Shown: piece by piece, positions 25,426-36,157 of the stretch
Layout of the letters: every line of letters begins with the position of its first letter
How positions within the stretch are numbered: position 1 is the stretch's first letter
Assembly: GCA_021234155.1 (NCBI GenBank)
Contig: JAJEKV010000169.1
Span: 1-64,000 of the forward strand
DNA: 64,000 nt
Source of the DNA: Isoetes taiwanensis
Lineage: Eukaryota; Streptophyta; Lycopodiopsida; Isoetales; Isoetaceae
Direction of reading: 5' to 3'
Program-made: the position numbers and the translations under genes
The notes under the pieces: generated by a model
What the model was told of the DNA's origin: nothing
Seen by the model: only the letters and a program-made list of their open reading frames with translations
Database searches by the model: none

Positions 25426-26443
25426 ACTACTGTCAGATTTGGTAAGATTTGAAGTTGGAACTTTGACGCTTTATATTGACGCTTTATTAAGTATACCCAT
25501 TTGCTTACGATAAACGAAGGATACTCTCTAAGTCGCTACCATCCGAAATGCACTAAATGTTTCAAGATAGACTACACTAGACCACGCTTATATTGTTGGG
25601 TTCTTTTCTTTGTATCAAAAAATATGTTCCCCAATGCAATGCATAGCAGTCAGATGAATTAGCCAAATCCTAGTGCCTAATGGGTCTAGTTTTCCTCGCA
25701 TCTCTAGAGGGTTGTGCAATCAAAATGCAACAGATATCAAAGGTCCCTTAACTTGTATTGTTTGAATAGTTGGAAAAACATTCGGCTGCTGCTAGACATC
25801 AATTTATTTTAATAATTGATAATAAAACAATTCTTATGCAAACAATCATTCAAATTGGATATCATGTTTTCTGTTTCAGTTTCTTTGCATCCAGGCAAAA
25901 TGGAGATGATACAAATGTTAAACATGACCTCTTTGAACTAACACAAACCCATTATGAACACAATTGTTAAATATGACCTCTTTGAACTAACACAAATCCT
26001 TTATTAAGTATGCATTCCACTAGGCATTATAGCGACACAAGTTTAAAACCAAAGCAATGTTCATGCCGTAATAAATTTTTCGTGGTTAACCAAAGATAAG
26101 TTAAGAAAAAATAACTTAACGAAGGCAGTGCGAAGCATTTACTGTTAACATTAGGTTAGTACTAACTTAACGAAAGAAATGCGAAGGAATTGCCGTTAGC
26201 CTTAGGTTAGTGCTAACTTAACTAAGGCATGTGGGAACCCTTTTTTTTGTTTGCCTTTAAGTTAAGAAAAATAATATAACTTTTTTTGGTGCGAAAGGAT
26301 TTAACTAGTTTCCGTTAAGTTAAAGTCTTAACGGAAAGTTAAATTAATCTTGGTGCGAACATAAAGATCTTTCATTAATTTAACTGGGCAGTTAAAAAAT
26401 TTAATTTAATCTTAACTTAAAGGCGAGTGCGAAGGTACCCTAA

Positions 26444-27100
26444 ACTATGTATCCGAGATGCAGAGAATTTGAAAGAACAAGGCATGGACTGCAGTTGGCT
26501 GATCGAACTGTTAAAAAGTATTTTCAAGATAGATAGATAGTAACATACGATCATGTTAGAGACAAGGTTTTTGTAGCAGTGTTCCATTTATTGAAGATGA
26601 GGTTGAAGTTATCGGCAGACCCAGGTGAGTGTACATGCAGCATTTGTTTGGTCCTTTTTTTGGAAACACTTGTTTGGTCCTTTTCTTGAAGTTCTATTAG
26701 AATCTGCATAGTAACAGCATTCGAGAATGGTCAGCAAGACTTTTTAACCGTATGAACACAACAGCAAAATGAGATGAGTTAGTTGATTTCCAGCTTCGTC
26801 TTTGTAGAATTTCAAATGATTGTGATCTGTAGCCTGATGTTCTCAAGGGAATTTTCATTCTCAGAAACAGAGGACTCACAACAAAATACCCCATAGCTCA
26901 AGAGTCCTGCATGTATTGCCAAACCAGATTATAGGTGTATTTATGCCTGATGGCTAAAGTGATGAATCAAGCTCCACTGTTAAGACTAGGCTGCATGCGG
27001 TGATTGAAAATGTATGAACAGTTGGATTTCAGTTTCACGAGGAGTGTTGGAGTATCAGGCTCATTACATAATCTTACGACATGTCATCAGTTTGCTAAGT
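26444..27100. other. Unassigned DNA right of the Harbinger-like element
   Basis: No gene is recognised. The sequence next to 26444 may continue the decayed copia fragment interrupted at 23471, but I could not match it to a copia domain. Confidence 0.35.
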
Positions 27101-27104
27101 AGGT

Positions 27105-27545
27105 GGCTACAAAATTTACATGTCAAGTTCCAATCCGCACAAAGTTTACCGAATTTGCAGGTTAATCCAGAATTTGCATTGCATGTCACGGGGTTTTGTG
27201 GAATTATTTAGCGTAAACTCACCGCATTTCGTTTAGGTAAGATAGGGGGTGAGGACGGTTGAAGACATGAAATAACTTCTTTATGTCGTAACACTCCCAA
27301 GTATGTTTTGATGTGTTTGTGCATTTACATTTTATTTCATGGGGCAACCTAAGATGCTAAGTAGATGGTCACAAATTTACATGTCAAGTTCCAATCAGCA
27401 CAAAGTAAGTTAAACGAATTTGCAGGTTAATCCAGAATTCACATTTTGCAGGTCAGGAGGTTTTGTGGAATTATTTAAGGGAAACTGCTGCATTTCAGAG
27501 GTAAGATAGGGGGTGAGGACAGTTGAGGACATGAAATAACTTGGG
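27105..27545. repeat. Direct duplication of about 175 bp
   Basis: Copy 1 is about 27105-27285 and copy 2 about 27360-27542 (ACAAATTTACATGTCAAG to TGAAATAACTT). The two are nearly identical except where copy 2 has CAG/CTG: there copy 1 reads CCG, CGG or similar (for example ATCAGCAC against ATCCGCAC, and GGACAGTTG against GGACGGTTG). Confidence 0.8.
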
Positions 27546-27856
27546 TAGACTTCGTTATTCGCCGCCCCCCTTCCCCCACAGATGAGATGAAGAATAGTTG
27601 ATAACATGTCCTGTCAACTAAACAGGCTCTTAGTTATTATTTAGTTCTCGACATATCAAATTATATCCAAGTTTGCTATATTACTGATTATGCATTGAAC
27701 ATACTCGCAGACAAAACTACAATGCATTAGCAAATTCAGGAGTGTAGAAGAACATACCTCAGTCATATAAGCATGCACAAACAAACATGAAAGCGACTAA
27801 TGCCTGCGACATAAACCAGTTAATAATTGGAATTTAGAAAATCGTTACAACCATCT

Positions 27857-28010
27857 CAGATCACAATACCTCTCAGGTTGTTCTTCTTCACATACTTTGC
27901 CTTCTCAATTCTTGGTCGAACATTTTTATACGAGTCAAAGGTTTTGCGAACAGGATCATAAGCATGCCCTGCCTTGGCTTCATCATCCCACATATCTTCA
28001 GATCCTTGGC
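27857..28010 (-). pseudogene. GH18 chitinase C-terminal fragment
   Basis: The minus strand encodes SEDMWDDEAKAGHAYDPVRK then TFDSYKNVRPRIEKAKYVKK and NNLRGIVI. This is the C-terminal block of GH18 (class V) chitinases, where a WDDEAK segment precedes a SYDD.RSI..K..Y segment and GL.G.M.W. GH18 enzymes cleave chitin. The catalytic DxxDxDxE motif is not in the fragment, and the expected tryptophan after GIVI is replaced by a stop. I found no other exon. It is probably a relic or a captured exon; an exon of a broken gene is the alternative. Confidence 0.6.
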
Positions 28011-28552
28011 ATTCGATTATAGAGAAAAGAGCCACTTGATGATTTTCCAGTCCAGACCTTCAGTATTGGAAAATCTGATGGCAAACATTGCACCCGCAAT
28101 GAAAATTTTGGAACATGGAATGTCATGCTTGATCCACACTATGAGAGCCATAATGACTAAAATACAAGTTACTTTATGAGTTATTAGCCTCCTTGCCCAT
28201 TCGCCACTATAAAAATTATGAGTGACCAAGTGAATCCACAAAGCCAACTGCCTTTTCAATTGGCCATTGCTTATCATAAAAAGGGGTGCATGTCAAGGCA
28301 GTTATGAAACTACCATGTTGGGTCTGCGCAGAACAAGAACCAAATCATCAACATCATTTGCATCGTTAATATTGTCATGCTTATTATAGTTTCTACCATT
28401 ATCACCAATGTACATTCGGTCTATGACAAGGTTGTTGAAGGATGGATATTGATGGTCAACAGAGTGTGCATACATGTGACAGATTAGTCGGGGACTTCTC
28501 ATAAATTCAGCCTGCTGGATCTGGATCTAACTGAGGAAGACATACAAGGTAT

Positions 28553-29125
28553 ATGCAACCTATTGTTGCACTATGCAATATGGAGATAGTGGAAATAAAG
28601 AGTACTCTCTTTCCGAAAAGATTTTTGCTGAAGGATTTGGAGGTAAGAAAAAATATTGAATGGCTCAATAAAAATATGTATATATCAGCTTTAGATAAGG
28701 CAGCAAACAACGTTGGTTCATTTGCTAACACCACACCTTTGATATGGCTATTAAGAGATTGTTTAGTGATGATTTCTACAAATGTGATCAAACTTTTGAA
28801 AGTATAAAAGCAAGGTGTATCAATATGATTGAAGAGTTTACTAGTAAGCAGCTGCTACAAATGAAGTTTCCATATCTCATGGCTAGCTACAAAGCATATA
28901 AAAAGGATATAGGTGGCTGACAACTTCTAACAATACCATATATTCTGATTTAACATGTATCGTTACTACAATGTTAATTAATGTGCTTGAGTTCTGGCCT
29001 AAAGTTTGCCACATACAAACAACAAGAATCAAAATGTGGAATCCAAACAAGATTAATGCTTGTTGGATCTTTGAGTCTGCGTATGACATTATAGTGAACT
29101 TGCCATGCAAAGTACATCTTTTGTT
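28553..29125 (+). mobile_element. Penelope-like element reverse transcriptase fragment
   Basis: Plus-strand peptides give the N-terminal part of a Penelope-type RT: FLLKDLEVRKNIEWLNKN, YISALDKAANNVGSFA (the family's conserved DKA.NNVVF block), MKFPYLMASYKAYKKD, then YRWLTTSNNTIYSDL and NKINACWIFESAYDIIVNLP. The order agrees with RT motifs 1 to 3 of Penelope-like elements, known in plants from the conifer Dryad lineage. There is no catalytic YADD block and no GIY-YIG endonuclease; the unit is a broken fragment. Confidence 0.55.
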
Positions 29126-29169
29126 ATCGCGTGGCACGCGTGATCAGCCCCTCCACTTTGGGAGGTTTA

Positions 29170-29510
29170 ATTTTTCACATTTGTTCTAGTGTTGGTGATG
29201 TGCAGGTACAGGTTGGCAAGCGACAACAGCTTCGACTTCTCCATTCGTGGGTTTTTTGGGAGCGATTTTTCAGCCTTACGTTTGTCCAAGCCCCTTGCCG
29301 AAGGCTTATCACTAGGGTTTTTCCTCGAAAACCCGAAAGGGCAGGGTTTTTTAATCTCGGTGATAAGCTTTCTGTAGGTACATAAACCAAACATTTATTA
29401 GCATTGTATTTTTTGGGGTCCAAATTGTATAATTGGACATTCCCTTTATTTTTCATGGGTAGTTCGCATGTGTGCTGCTACCCACTATCCAAATTAGAAA
29501 ACTTATGGGG
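29170..29510 (+). repeat. Dispersed repeat R1, copy A
   Basis: GGTGATGTGCAGGTACAGG ... GGGTAGTTCGCATGTGTG. The same sequence lies in inverse orientation at 60010-60335. It contains the structured motif at 29297-29375. Downstream words (TGTATT...GGGTCCAAA) resemble the 3' ends of the LINEs at 0.9 and 48.8 kb, so R1 may be the 3' end of a related LINE or SINE. Confidence 0.7.
29297..29375 (+). other. Conserved hairpin motif in R1, copy 2
   Basis: GCCGAAGGCTTATCAC (29297-29312) pairs with GTGATAAGCTTTCTG (29361-29375). The loop holds GGGTTTTTCCTCGAAAACCC, itself able to fold, and GGGTTTTTTAATC. The same loop with a differently spelled stem lies at 48690-48750. Confidence 0.65.
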
Positions 29511-29938
29511 TATTAAAAGGTCTATATAGGTTTGATGACAAGAAAATACGCAACCAATAAGATTGAAGGCCTTGACAGGTACAGTTGGCATTTTCTTCAA
29601 TCTTTTCCACATGGCATAGTACTATTGGTTAAGGGTTTGCCCGAGTTCTCTAGGCTGCCCCCTTTTTTTTGGACTTTTGCATTGAATCAATAACCAACTC
29701 GCCATAATAAAACAAAACTAATTTTAATGCTCGAATTTTCCCCCGTCGAAAGATTCCCACGAGAAATTCGAAAAGAGAGATGCATAGAACCTATCCTTCC
29801 GAATTGCTGGACGCTGGGCAATTGCACGAAATATAGCAATCCCCATTCAAGCGCATAGGTATAGCTTATATTCACTTACCGATGAGTCTTGTTTCTTCTA
29901 AAATTTTGGTTGGAACTCACCTCTTGTAACTTTTGCAG

Positions 29939-31192
29939 ATGGCTTTCAATGGAAGATTATCTTCTATCACACTTGAAAGGGAAGGAGCTGATGGTTTTGT
30001 AATTTCTATAGGCTCGTTCATTACAATGCAACCTTCGACTAAAGGTCCTCATCGTGTGAAGAGGGCTCACAAAATGATATTACTTGTCATTGGAAGGGAA
30101 AGGTGCTAGATCTTCAACAAAGAAGAGGAGGAGTCGAAATAAAGGTGCTACATCTCTATAGTCCTACTGACATGGCAAAAGAAGCCATTTCTAAGAGAAG
30201 AACGTTCCCTGAATTGCAAGCTAATTGTAAGTCCATTTCTTTGCTCTATTATGATGTACCATCTCTTCTATACTTGTACTTGTTGATAATCTTTTCCTTA
30301 ATTTCCAGGGTTATGCTTATCTGATCAGGAAGATACAGTATCTCCAGATTGCATTACAAGTGTCTTCCAAGCCTTCCATTATGAGATTGGTTCCCTATTA
30401 TTTGAGGGAGAGACACCAATTCATCTACGAGAGAATTGGATATGGTTTTACAAGCATATATACTTTCCAAAGCTCAAGAAAATCACTGAAATTACTTTGC
30501 CCAGTTTTGCAAAGCTTGATTTTGCTCCAAGAGATGCTTCTGATATTTTGCTACTTCAAAGAAAGCTTTGGATAGAAGTGCAAAGCTCTTTAAAGGAGAG
30601 AGGTGGAATTTGTGCTCATGTGAAGTTAAATTTGTCCATTGGCATGTTTACTTCTATCTTTAGAATGGTCAAAACAAATCAAGAAAACTTCAAAATGTTC
30701 ATAATTCTTGACACCAGAGGATTACATTGAAAGTGTTGTTCCTCGTGAGGTGGCAAAAACAAAGTACATGACAGTGGGCTGTAAGTAATTGAGTGCAGAC
30801 TTGATTGTAAGACTGTGAGATTCAGGTATTGCCTTAGGAGGCAAACATTGTACATGACATTTAAGTTCCGAAGATGGAGATATGTCCTTGAGGGAAGTAC
30901 TTGGAAGTGGATACCGCAAGAACAAGATGAAAATGATGGGACACATTCAGAGTTGGTGCAGATTCATTTGCAGAAGGATGCACAACTATACAAGGTCTTT
31001 TCAGTGGAAAGCGAATGGTCACTTTTTGATATTAGAAGTCTCTTGGAAGTAGAGGATGAGTTGGATCATTTTAGATTCATTCTTAACGGAATTCTGATAG
31101 GAAAGTGTAGGGAGGAAATGATAAAATCAAGAGAATGTATTTCTCCGGATAAACTCTTATGTCTTTCTTATTCTAATAAATTGAAAGCATGA
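29939..31192 (+). pseudogene. Unrecognised spliced host-like gene, broken
   Basis: A two-exon unit can be read. Exon 1 begins after TTTTGCAG (29938), perhaps at the ATG at 29939, and ends at 30226 before GTAAGTCC. Exon 2 starts at 30309 after TTTCCAG, and splicing keeps the frame (FPELQAN joined to WLCLSDQEDTVS). Exon 2 encodes FHYEIGSLLFEGETPIHLRE, KITEITLPSFAKLDFAPRDA, LQRKLWIEVQSSLKERGG, then after one frame change TPEDYIESVVPREVAKTKYM, after another VIECRLDCKTVRFRYCLRRQ and TFKFRRWRYVLEGSTWKWI, ending at 31192. The last 60 residues (VFSVESEWSLFDIRSLLEVE ... FRFILNGILIG) could be a small alpha/beta fold. Exon 1 also needs one frame change. I do not recognise the family. It is either a recent pseudogene or a real gene with sequence errors. 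Confidence 0.5.
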
Positions 31193-32920
31193 TTCGATTT
31201 AATATGGGTTTCTAACAAGAGTTTTTTATGTATGCTTCCTACATTTGACATGTTATTTCTTACCCAAATGCACTCATAACATGTAAAAGCCTGGGGAATG
31301 CTTCAAGTGATTGTATCTGGGTGTATCAGGGTCATGGAAACTGCTGTGTGAAAACAGGGATGAGTAAGTGGTCATCATGCATAAATATTGCATTTTTTTC
31401 TTGTTAACCTTGTTTATAATTGCTTGGGCTTGCCTAAATTCGTGGTACAATGATCAGCTTTTCCAGTGGATGTAATGACATGTATTACCATTCTATTATA
31501 ATCAAAATTATTGTGAACAATGGTAACAGATCTTATTTCTCAGATCAAAGTAGAAGTAACCTATTAAATGCTTAAATGTACCTTGTTATTTCTTGCTTGC
31601 TTTATGCATTTACATGTATTGAACGTGATGCATTTACATGTATTGAACGTGAACTAAGCATTTACATGTATTGAATGTTGATGCATTTACATGTATTGAA
31701 CGTGAACTAAGCATGCCTATGGAAGCTATCTTTTCTCACGCAATCACACCATCACCAATAGCACCGCAAGCCTTGGCCAAGTCTACAAGGCACGCTTAAA
31801 ATCAACAGTCAAATAGTTGCCGTGGAAGGTACAAAGGCACGGAATTAGTGCAAGCATAGGCCTTGATTTTTTTCCTTTTAAGGGGACCGCTACAACTTGT
31901 TGACAAGTATGTGGATATAATTACTAGCTTACCTTGTACCATTGTCGGATGAGTTTGCAAAGCGTAGTATACCAAGAGCTTAACTATGTCCGTGTGAGCG
32001 CTTGGGTTACTTCATAGTCAACTCTTATAACTCGCTTTCTTCCTTTCATAACCGAGAACAAATTCATCATAAAACTTGCGGTGGTCCTTGACAGAGTGCA
32101 TCGCTTGGCTCCTATATTCGTGAAGTAGTCCTTAGATGTTTCTCGAACCTGCTACATGTTTTGCCTCCCTACATGTTTGGCCACTACATCATTGCTTTTT
32201 TATGAATGAACTTATATGTAACCGATTCTCATGAGCTGCTGTCTATGGACTTCTTGGGAGATAATGGAGTGTGAAAAAGAGAAGATAAAGACATATCTTT
32301 GAAGATCTTTCACATAGACATGGTTCATGCTAAAACGTATGATGAATCCCTAATGGCCATATGCCAAAGTAGCATACAGCTATGAAGATGAATTACATAG
32401 CTTAGCTAATATTTGTATGGAGATACAAATATACTTCAAGGAGTTGTATGGAGATAGACCAGATGTCATAGTCCCTGGTATGTTTTGGGATTATACGAGC
32501 ACCAAGTACCTTGGTAAATCTGTAACTCTAAAATGCAAGCAACCTATTCTTACATTCAACTTCCAAGCCTGCACCTCCAAAGATGCATGGATAAAGACAC
32601 AAGGATAATAAGTCGTTATCATGCAAAAATATTACATATGATAACAATTTGAGCATTTTAAAATTCCATTGACTTGTCTTCACTGTACATTCTGAGCATT
32701 TGAGTACAAATCATGTTGCATGAGCTATCTCAACAGTAAGAAATAAATAAAGGGGTAAAAAATTTGAATTTCAATGCTGGATATTGTGGTACAGTGACCA
32801 TCTTTTCCATTGCATTGGCTTCCATTTACTTATGTACAGTATTGCAAACCTGTGAATAGTGGTAGCACCTACGTGAATGGTGTATAAGCCACCATGCCCA
32901 CCCAATAGAAGAAGCTAAAG
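31193..32920. other. Unassigned DNA with diverged internal repeats
   Basis: No gene is recognised. Segments around 31368-31500 and 32600-32860 share words (TCATGCA-AATATT-CAT, GTGGTACA-TGA-CA-CTTTTCCA), which suggests an old duplication. Confidence 0.4.
31606..31712. repeat. Tandem repeat, four copies of a 22-27-bp unit
   Basis: GCATTTACATGTATTGAACG recurs four times with spacers GTGAT, GTGAACTAA and GTTGAT. Confidence 0.85.
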
Positions 32921-32939
32921 ACATCTTTTGTGGCCACAC

Positions 32940-33110
32940 GTATGCTAGCTGCACCAAAGTGATAAAGCTAAAGTTATTTAAGTCAAAGTGATAGCTAGCT
33001 GCACCAAAGTGATAAAGCTAAAGTCATTAAAGCTATTTAAAGCTAAACTTGCACCTCACATAAGCTATCATTGTCAAAAAGTTGCAAATCATAATCTTAC
33101 CTATTTTTTA
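32940..33110. repeat. Short tandem repeats next to the Mutator-like element
   Basis: AGCTGCACCAAAGTGATAAA occurs twice (about 32948 and 32998). The adjoining AGCTAAACTTGCACCTC ... GTGCAAATCATAAT block (33030-33095) recurs at 35830-35890 on the other side of the transposon, so the array predates its insertion. Such arrays often lie near transposon ends; the transposase-like gene at 36-38 kb is close by. Confidence 0.6.
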
Positions 33111-33121
33111 CATACCTCTAA

Positions 33122-35725
33122 GGGTTGAAAATATCCTTACCCTGGTTTTGGTGATTCCATCGCAAATAATTCCATCCCGCGGAATCACTAACCCTCCGGA
33201 AACGGGATCCGTTCCGAAGGCCCCGTTAACCGTACCTGACAACGTCAGGTGTACCTTCTGATGGATCCCAGCCATCCGTCTGTAGGGTCCATCCTAGCCG
33301 TCCGTTTTATACCTTCCGGCGGAATCACATTCGCAAAATACTGCCAGACGGAATCACCCCTCTGTTATTCCATCCGACGGAATCACCATTTGAAATATAA
33401 AATTAAAAAATTCAAATTTTTTACGTTCTTGGAGGTTTTTTCAGCCAGTGCAGTGCCGGCTATGGCGGCTTGCTCCGGGCGATCCGGCGTGGCCGGCATT
33501 TTTTTGAAGCTTTAGGGATGGCGACGATGGCGATGGCTCCACATCCTTGTTGCAGCTTCTAGGTTTAACTAAATCAGAGTTTAGGCGATCCACCATATTT
33601 TTTCGCAGGCTTAGACGAGTTCTTGTTTCTTCTTTTCTTGTTCTTGTTTTATTTTTGCTTCTACAGATCAGGCAGCAAAGGAGCCCAGAAGCTCAGCCTC
33701 TTCTGTTGTTCTACACTGTAAGTAGGTTATTCCGTTGTCCCCTTTCGCAGCTGGCTGACCTGCCATAGCCACCTTCTTCATTCAATCCGGCGCAACCCAA
33801 CTTGCTTTTCGTCTTTTTTTAAGCTCTGGCTATGGCGCTTGCGGTTCCGGCCGCCTTTCCTATTCTTTTCGATTCGGCGGAGCCAGCTCTTTTTTCTTTT
33901 ACCGTGGCATACATTCCGGTTCCTGCACATGCATTGTACAGCTAGATAGATTGGCTTTGTAGTGCTCCTCTCTATCCTGCGTCTTTCCTTCGATTCAATC
34001 ATTTTGATTCTTCTTCCGAGCTCTTCCGGAGCGGGATCACAGTGCAATTTTGGTAGTGCATTATTTTGAAATCTAATCTTTCTTGGTTCTCATGAAGAAA
34101 AAGATTATCTTCTTGTGAAATCCGAATAACGGCAAAAGAATGAGGATCAAGCGACTTCTTTGGGTTCCGACGGCAATGCAATGGGTTCTTCTTTGTTGAG
34201 ACGCTGCTTTCTTTTTTCTTTCTTGTTTCTTGTTTCCGCAGCAGAAAGGCACGAGTATTTGTGTAGACTGTTGCGAAATAGACATGCATTTTCAAGGATT
34301 TTGAGAAGACCCTCTAGATATTATTTCCCGATGCCAACAGAGGCGTCTTTTTAAATTCCTCGGCCCCCAAAAGCAAGCAGAGTTACCTGTGGCTCAACTT
34401 TAGCAGCAGCATAATTACCATGCTCTGCATTCCTTATGAAGATGGAGTAATGGATCTAACCTTTTTCCTACCAAGCTCAACCGTTGGGATATGGCTAGGC
34501 TTCCTTTTCAATTTTCGGTTCTCGGTTTTGCTTTCAAATTAAGAAAGCATTCATAAGCCCAAGCTGTTAAAATGCTTCTGTGCAAACGATTAAGTGTTGA
34601 ATTGATATAGATGAGAAAGTAAGCGTGTTTGTTTTTTTTTTGTCTACCAGTTTGTCACAGGGCTCTGGTGAGGCCGATCTGGCCTGGAGGTTCGAATCCT
34701 CCAACCCAAAGAGAACATCCTTCATTTCTTATTGCCGGAACAGGGTTATGTATGCTTAGCTAAACCATCCTGAACCAGTTTCTATGGAATTAGAGGAAAT
34801 TTATCTTGAACCATTTTCTATGGAATCAAATGAAAATTTGGGATTGAACCATGGTAATTTTTCCTCCCTGTGGCCTGGCCTGCAGACAGATAGGTTCGGA
34901 GCAATTTGAAATTCCATGATGATTCCACGGGAAGGAATATTATGGTATGTGATTCTACGGGGTAGAATATTATGGTACACGGTGATTCCACGGGTTAGAA
35001 TATCACTTAGATGTGATTCCATCCCGTGAATTACAAGTTGTTGGTGATTCCACTTTCGGCGGTATTTCACGAGGTGATTCTACCGGGGAATTTTGACGGA
35101 CGTGATTCCTACGGAGGGTATTTCACCATGGTGATTCCACCCCTACGGTATATCGCCGACGTGGTGATTCCATCCCCCGGAATCACATGTTGGTGATTCC
35201 GGCGGAATAACAGGTTGTAATTCCGTGCGGCGAAATAACACAATTGTGATTCCGTCTGCCGGAATAACACCACGGTTGTGCCAGATGCGGCCCGAGAATA
35301 GCAATGTTGTGATTACGTCCCACGGATCGTGAAGTGGTGATTCCATCTCACGGAATCAGACGCGTTAGGTGATTCCATCCGTGCTAATAGCATGGTTGTG
35401 ATTCCCGTCCGGCGGAATAACCGATTGATTAAATCTCGGAATAAATAATAATGTTGTGATTAGATGCCCGGTGGAATACATGAGCGATGATTCCATCTCA
35501 AGAATCGTAAATTGGCCATTCCATCGGCGAATAGTAAAGTTGTGATTCCGCCAGGAAGGTATAAATGACTCGAAAATTTTGTCGCACAAAACGGATAACG
35601 GGGGCTCGGGTACGAATAATCGGGGGGAATCTAGTAATGCGAATACTGGGGTCTGGGTTGGTGATTCCGCGGATGGAATTATTTTACATGGAATCACCAA
35701 AACCAGGGTAAGGATATTTTCACCC
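33122..35725. mobile_element. Mutator-like element (MULE), 2,604 bp, non-autonomous
   Basis: Terminal inverted repeats of about 37 bp: GGGTTGAAAATATCCTTACC at the left (33122) and, as reverse complement, GGGTGAAAATATCCTTACCC at the right (ending 35725), both continuing to GGTTTTGGTGATTCC. TACCTCTAA flanks both ends (33113-33121 and 35726-35734), the 9-bp duplication typical of Mutator. No MURA transposase is recognised. The interior has a GC-richer block at 33450-33560 and pyrimidine-rich exon-like sequence to 34400, possibly captured host DNA that I cannot identify, followed by an array of GTGATTCC modules. Confidence 0.85.
34905..35700. repeat. Array of GTGATTCC ... GGAATCAC modules inside the MULE
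   Basis: About twenty GTGATTCC-like words recur at irregular 30-50-bp spacing, many followed by a C/G-rich core and GGAATCAC or GGAATAAC, so that single modules are near-palindromic. A shorter set is present at 33150-33390 inside the left end, so these are extended subterminal repeats. Confidence 0.8.
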
Positions 35726-35734
35726 TACCTCTAA

Positions 35735-36157
35735 AGTATAAAAGCATGTGAGCTATCATTGTCAAATAATAACTTTAACTCCAAGATAAGGTCTATGCAT
35801 TTCTAAAGAAGCAACCTATTAAACTTATTTAAAGCTAAACTTGCACCTCCCGTGGTTATCATTCTCAAAAAAGTGCAAATCATAATAAGGTCTAAAACAT
35901 GCAAATATGATGCATATAAGCATGAAAGTGATAAAATATGCATGTATATTTATTCTTAAATAAGAAGAAAGCTTACAGGCTATGCTGCTGCTTTTGTAGC
36001 TAAGAAATATTTGTAGCTTTTGTGAGTAAGACCTATTGCAATGAGACATCATTCTGAATTGTTGCCAACAATCCATCACTGCCTGCACACAGGAACACTA
36101 CACCAAATACAGTTCCAGCATTAAAGAAGGGATCAAAGTCTTCAACCTGTTCATTCT
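35735..36157. other. Region downstream of the transposase-like gene
   Basis: AT-rich; holds the second copy of the AGCTAAACTTGCACCTC block. On the minus strand 36033-36245 is a second frame overlapping the end of the 671-codon ORF (KKAEARKKICAYQMKNEQVE); it could be an alternative C-terminus. Confidence 0.4.

Larger units (their letters stand above)
23472..26440. mobile_element. PIF/Harbinger-like TIR transposon, 2,969 bp, carrying PPR sequence
   Basis: GGGTACCTTCGCACTCGCC at 23472 and its exact reverse complement ending at 26440 form 19-bp perfect terminal inverted repeats; similarity continues for about 20 bp more. TAA flanks both sides (23469-23471 and 26441-26443). A TWA duplication with GG-starting TIRs is the signature of PIF/Harbinger (Tourist) elements. 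Subterminal DNA is crowded with AGTTAA/TTAACT words at both ends (23490-23690 and 26090-26430). No transposase or Myb-like gene is recognisable; the interior is occupied by a decayed PPR gene (24280-25251) and a possible Helitron scrap. It is therefore a non-autonomous element with captured host sequence. Confidence 0.85.

Noticed and set aside
31368-32860. Diverged duplicates considered as LTRs of an element
   Set aside because: Similarity is short and patchy, with no TG/CA ends, primer site or coding domain between them.
33778-34295. Minus-strand Arg/Lys-rich open frames within the MULE
   Set aside because: They are translations of a pyrimidine-rich tract; the repeats of K/R/E follow from base composition and show no domain.
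34685-34712. B-box-like GGTTCGAATCC with pairing arms, a possible tRNA or SINE head
   Set aside because: No acceptor stem, anticodon arm or A box can be folded around it; it lies inside the MULE and is too short for a tRNA call.
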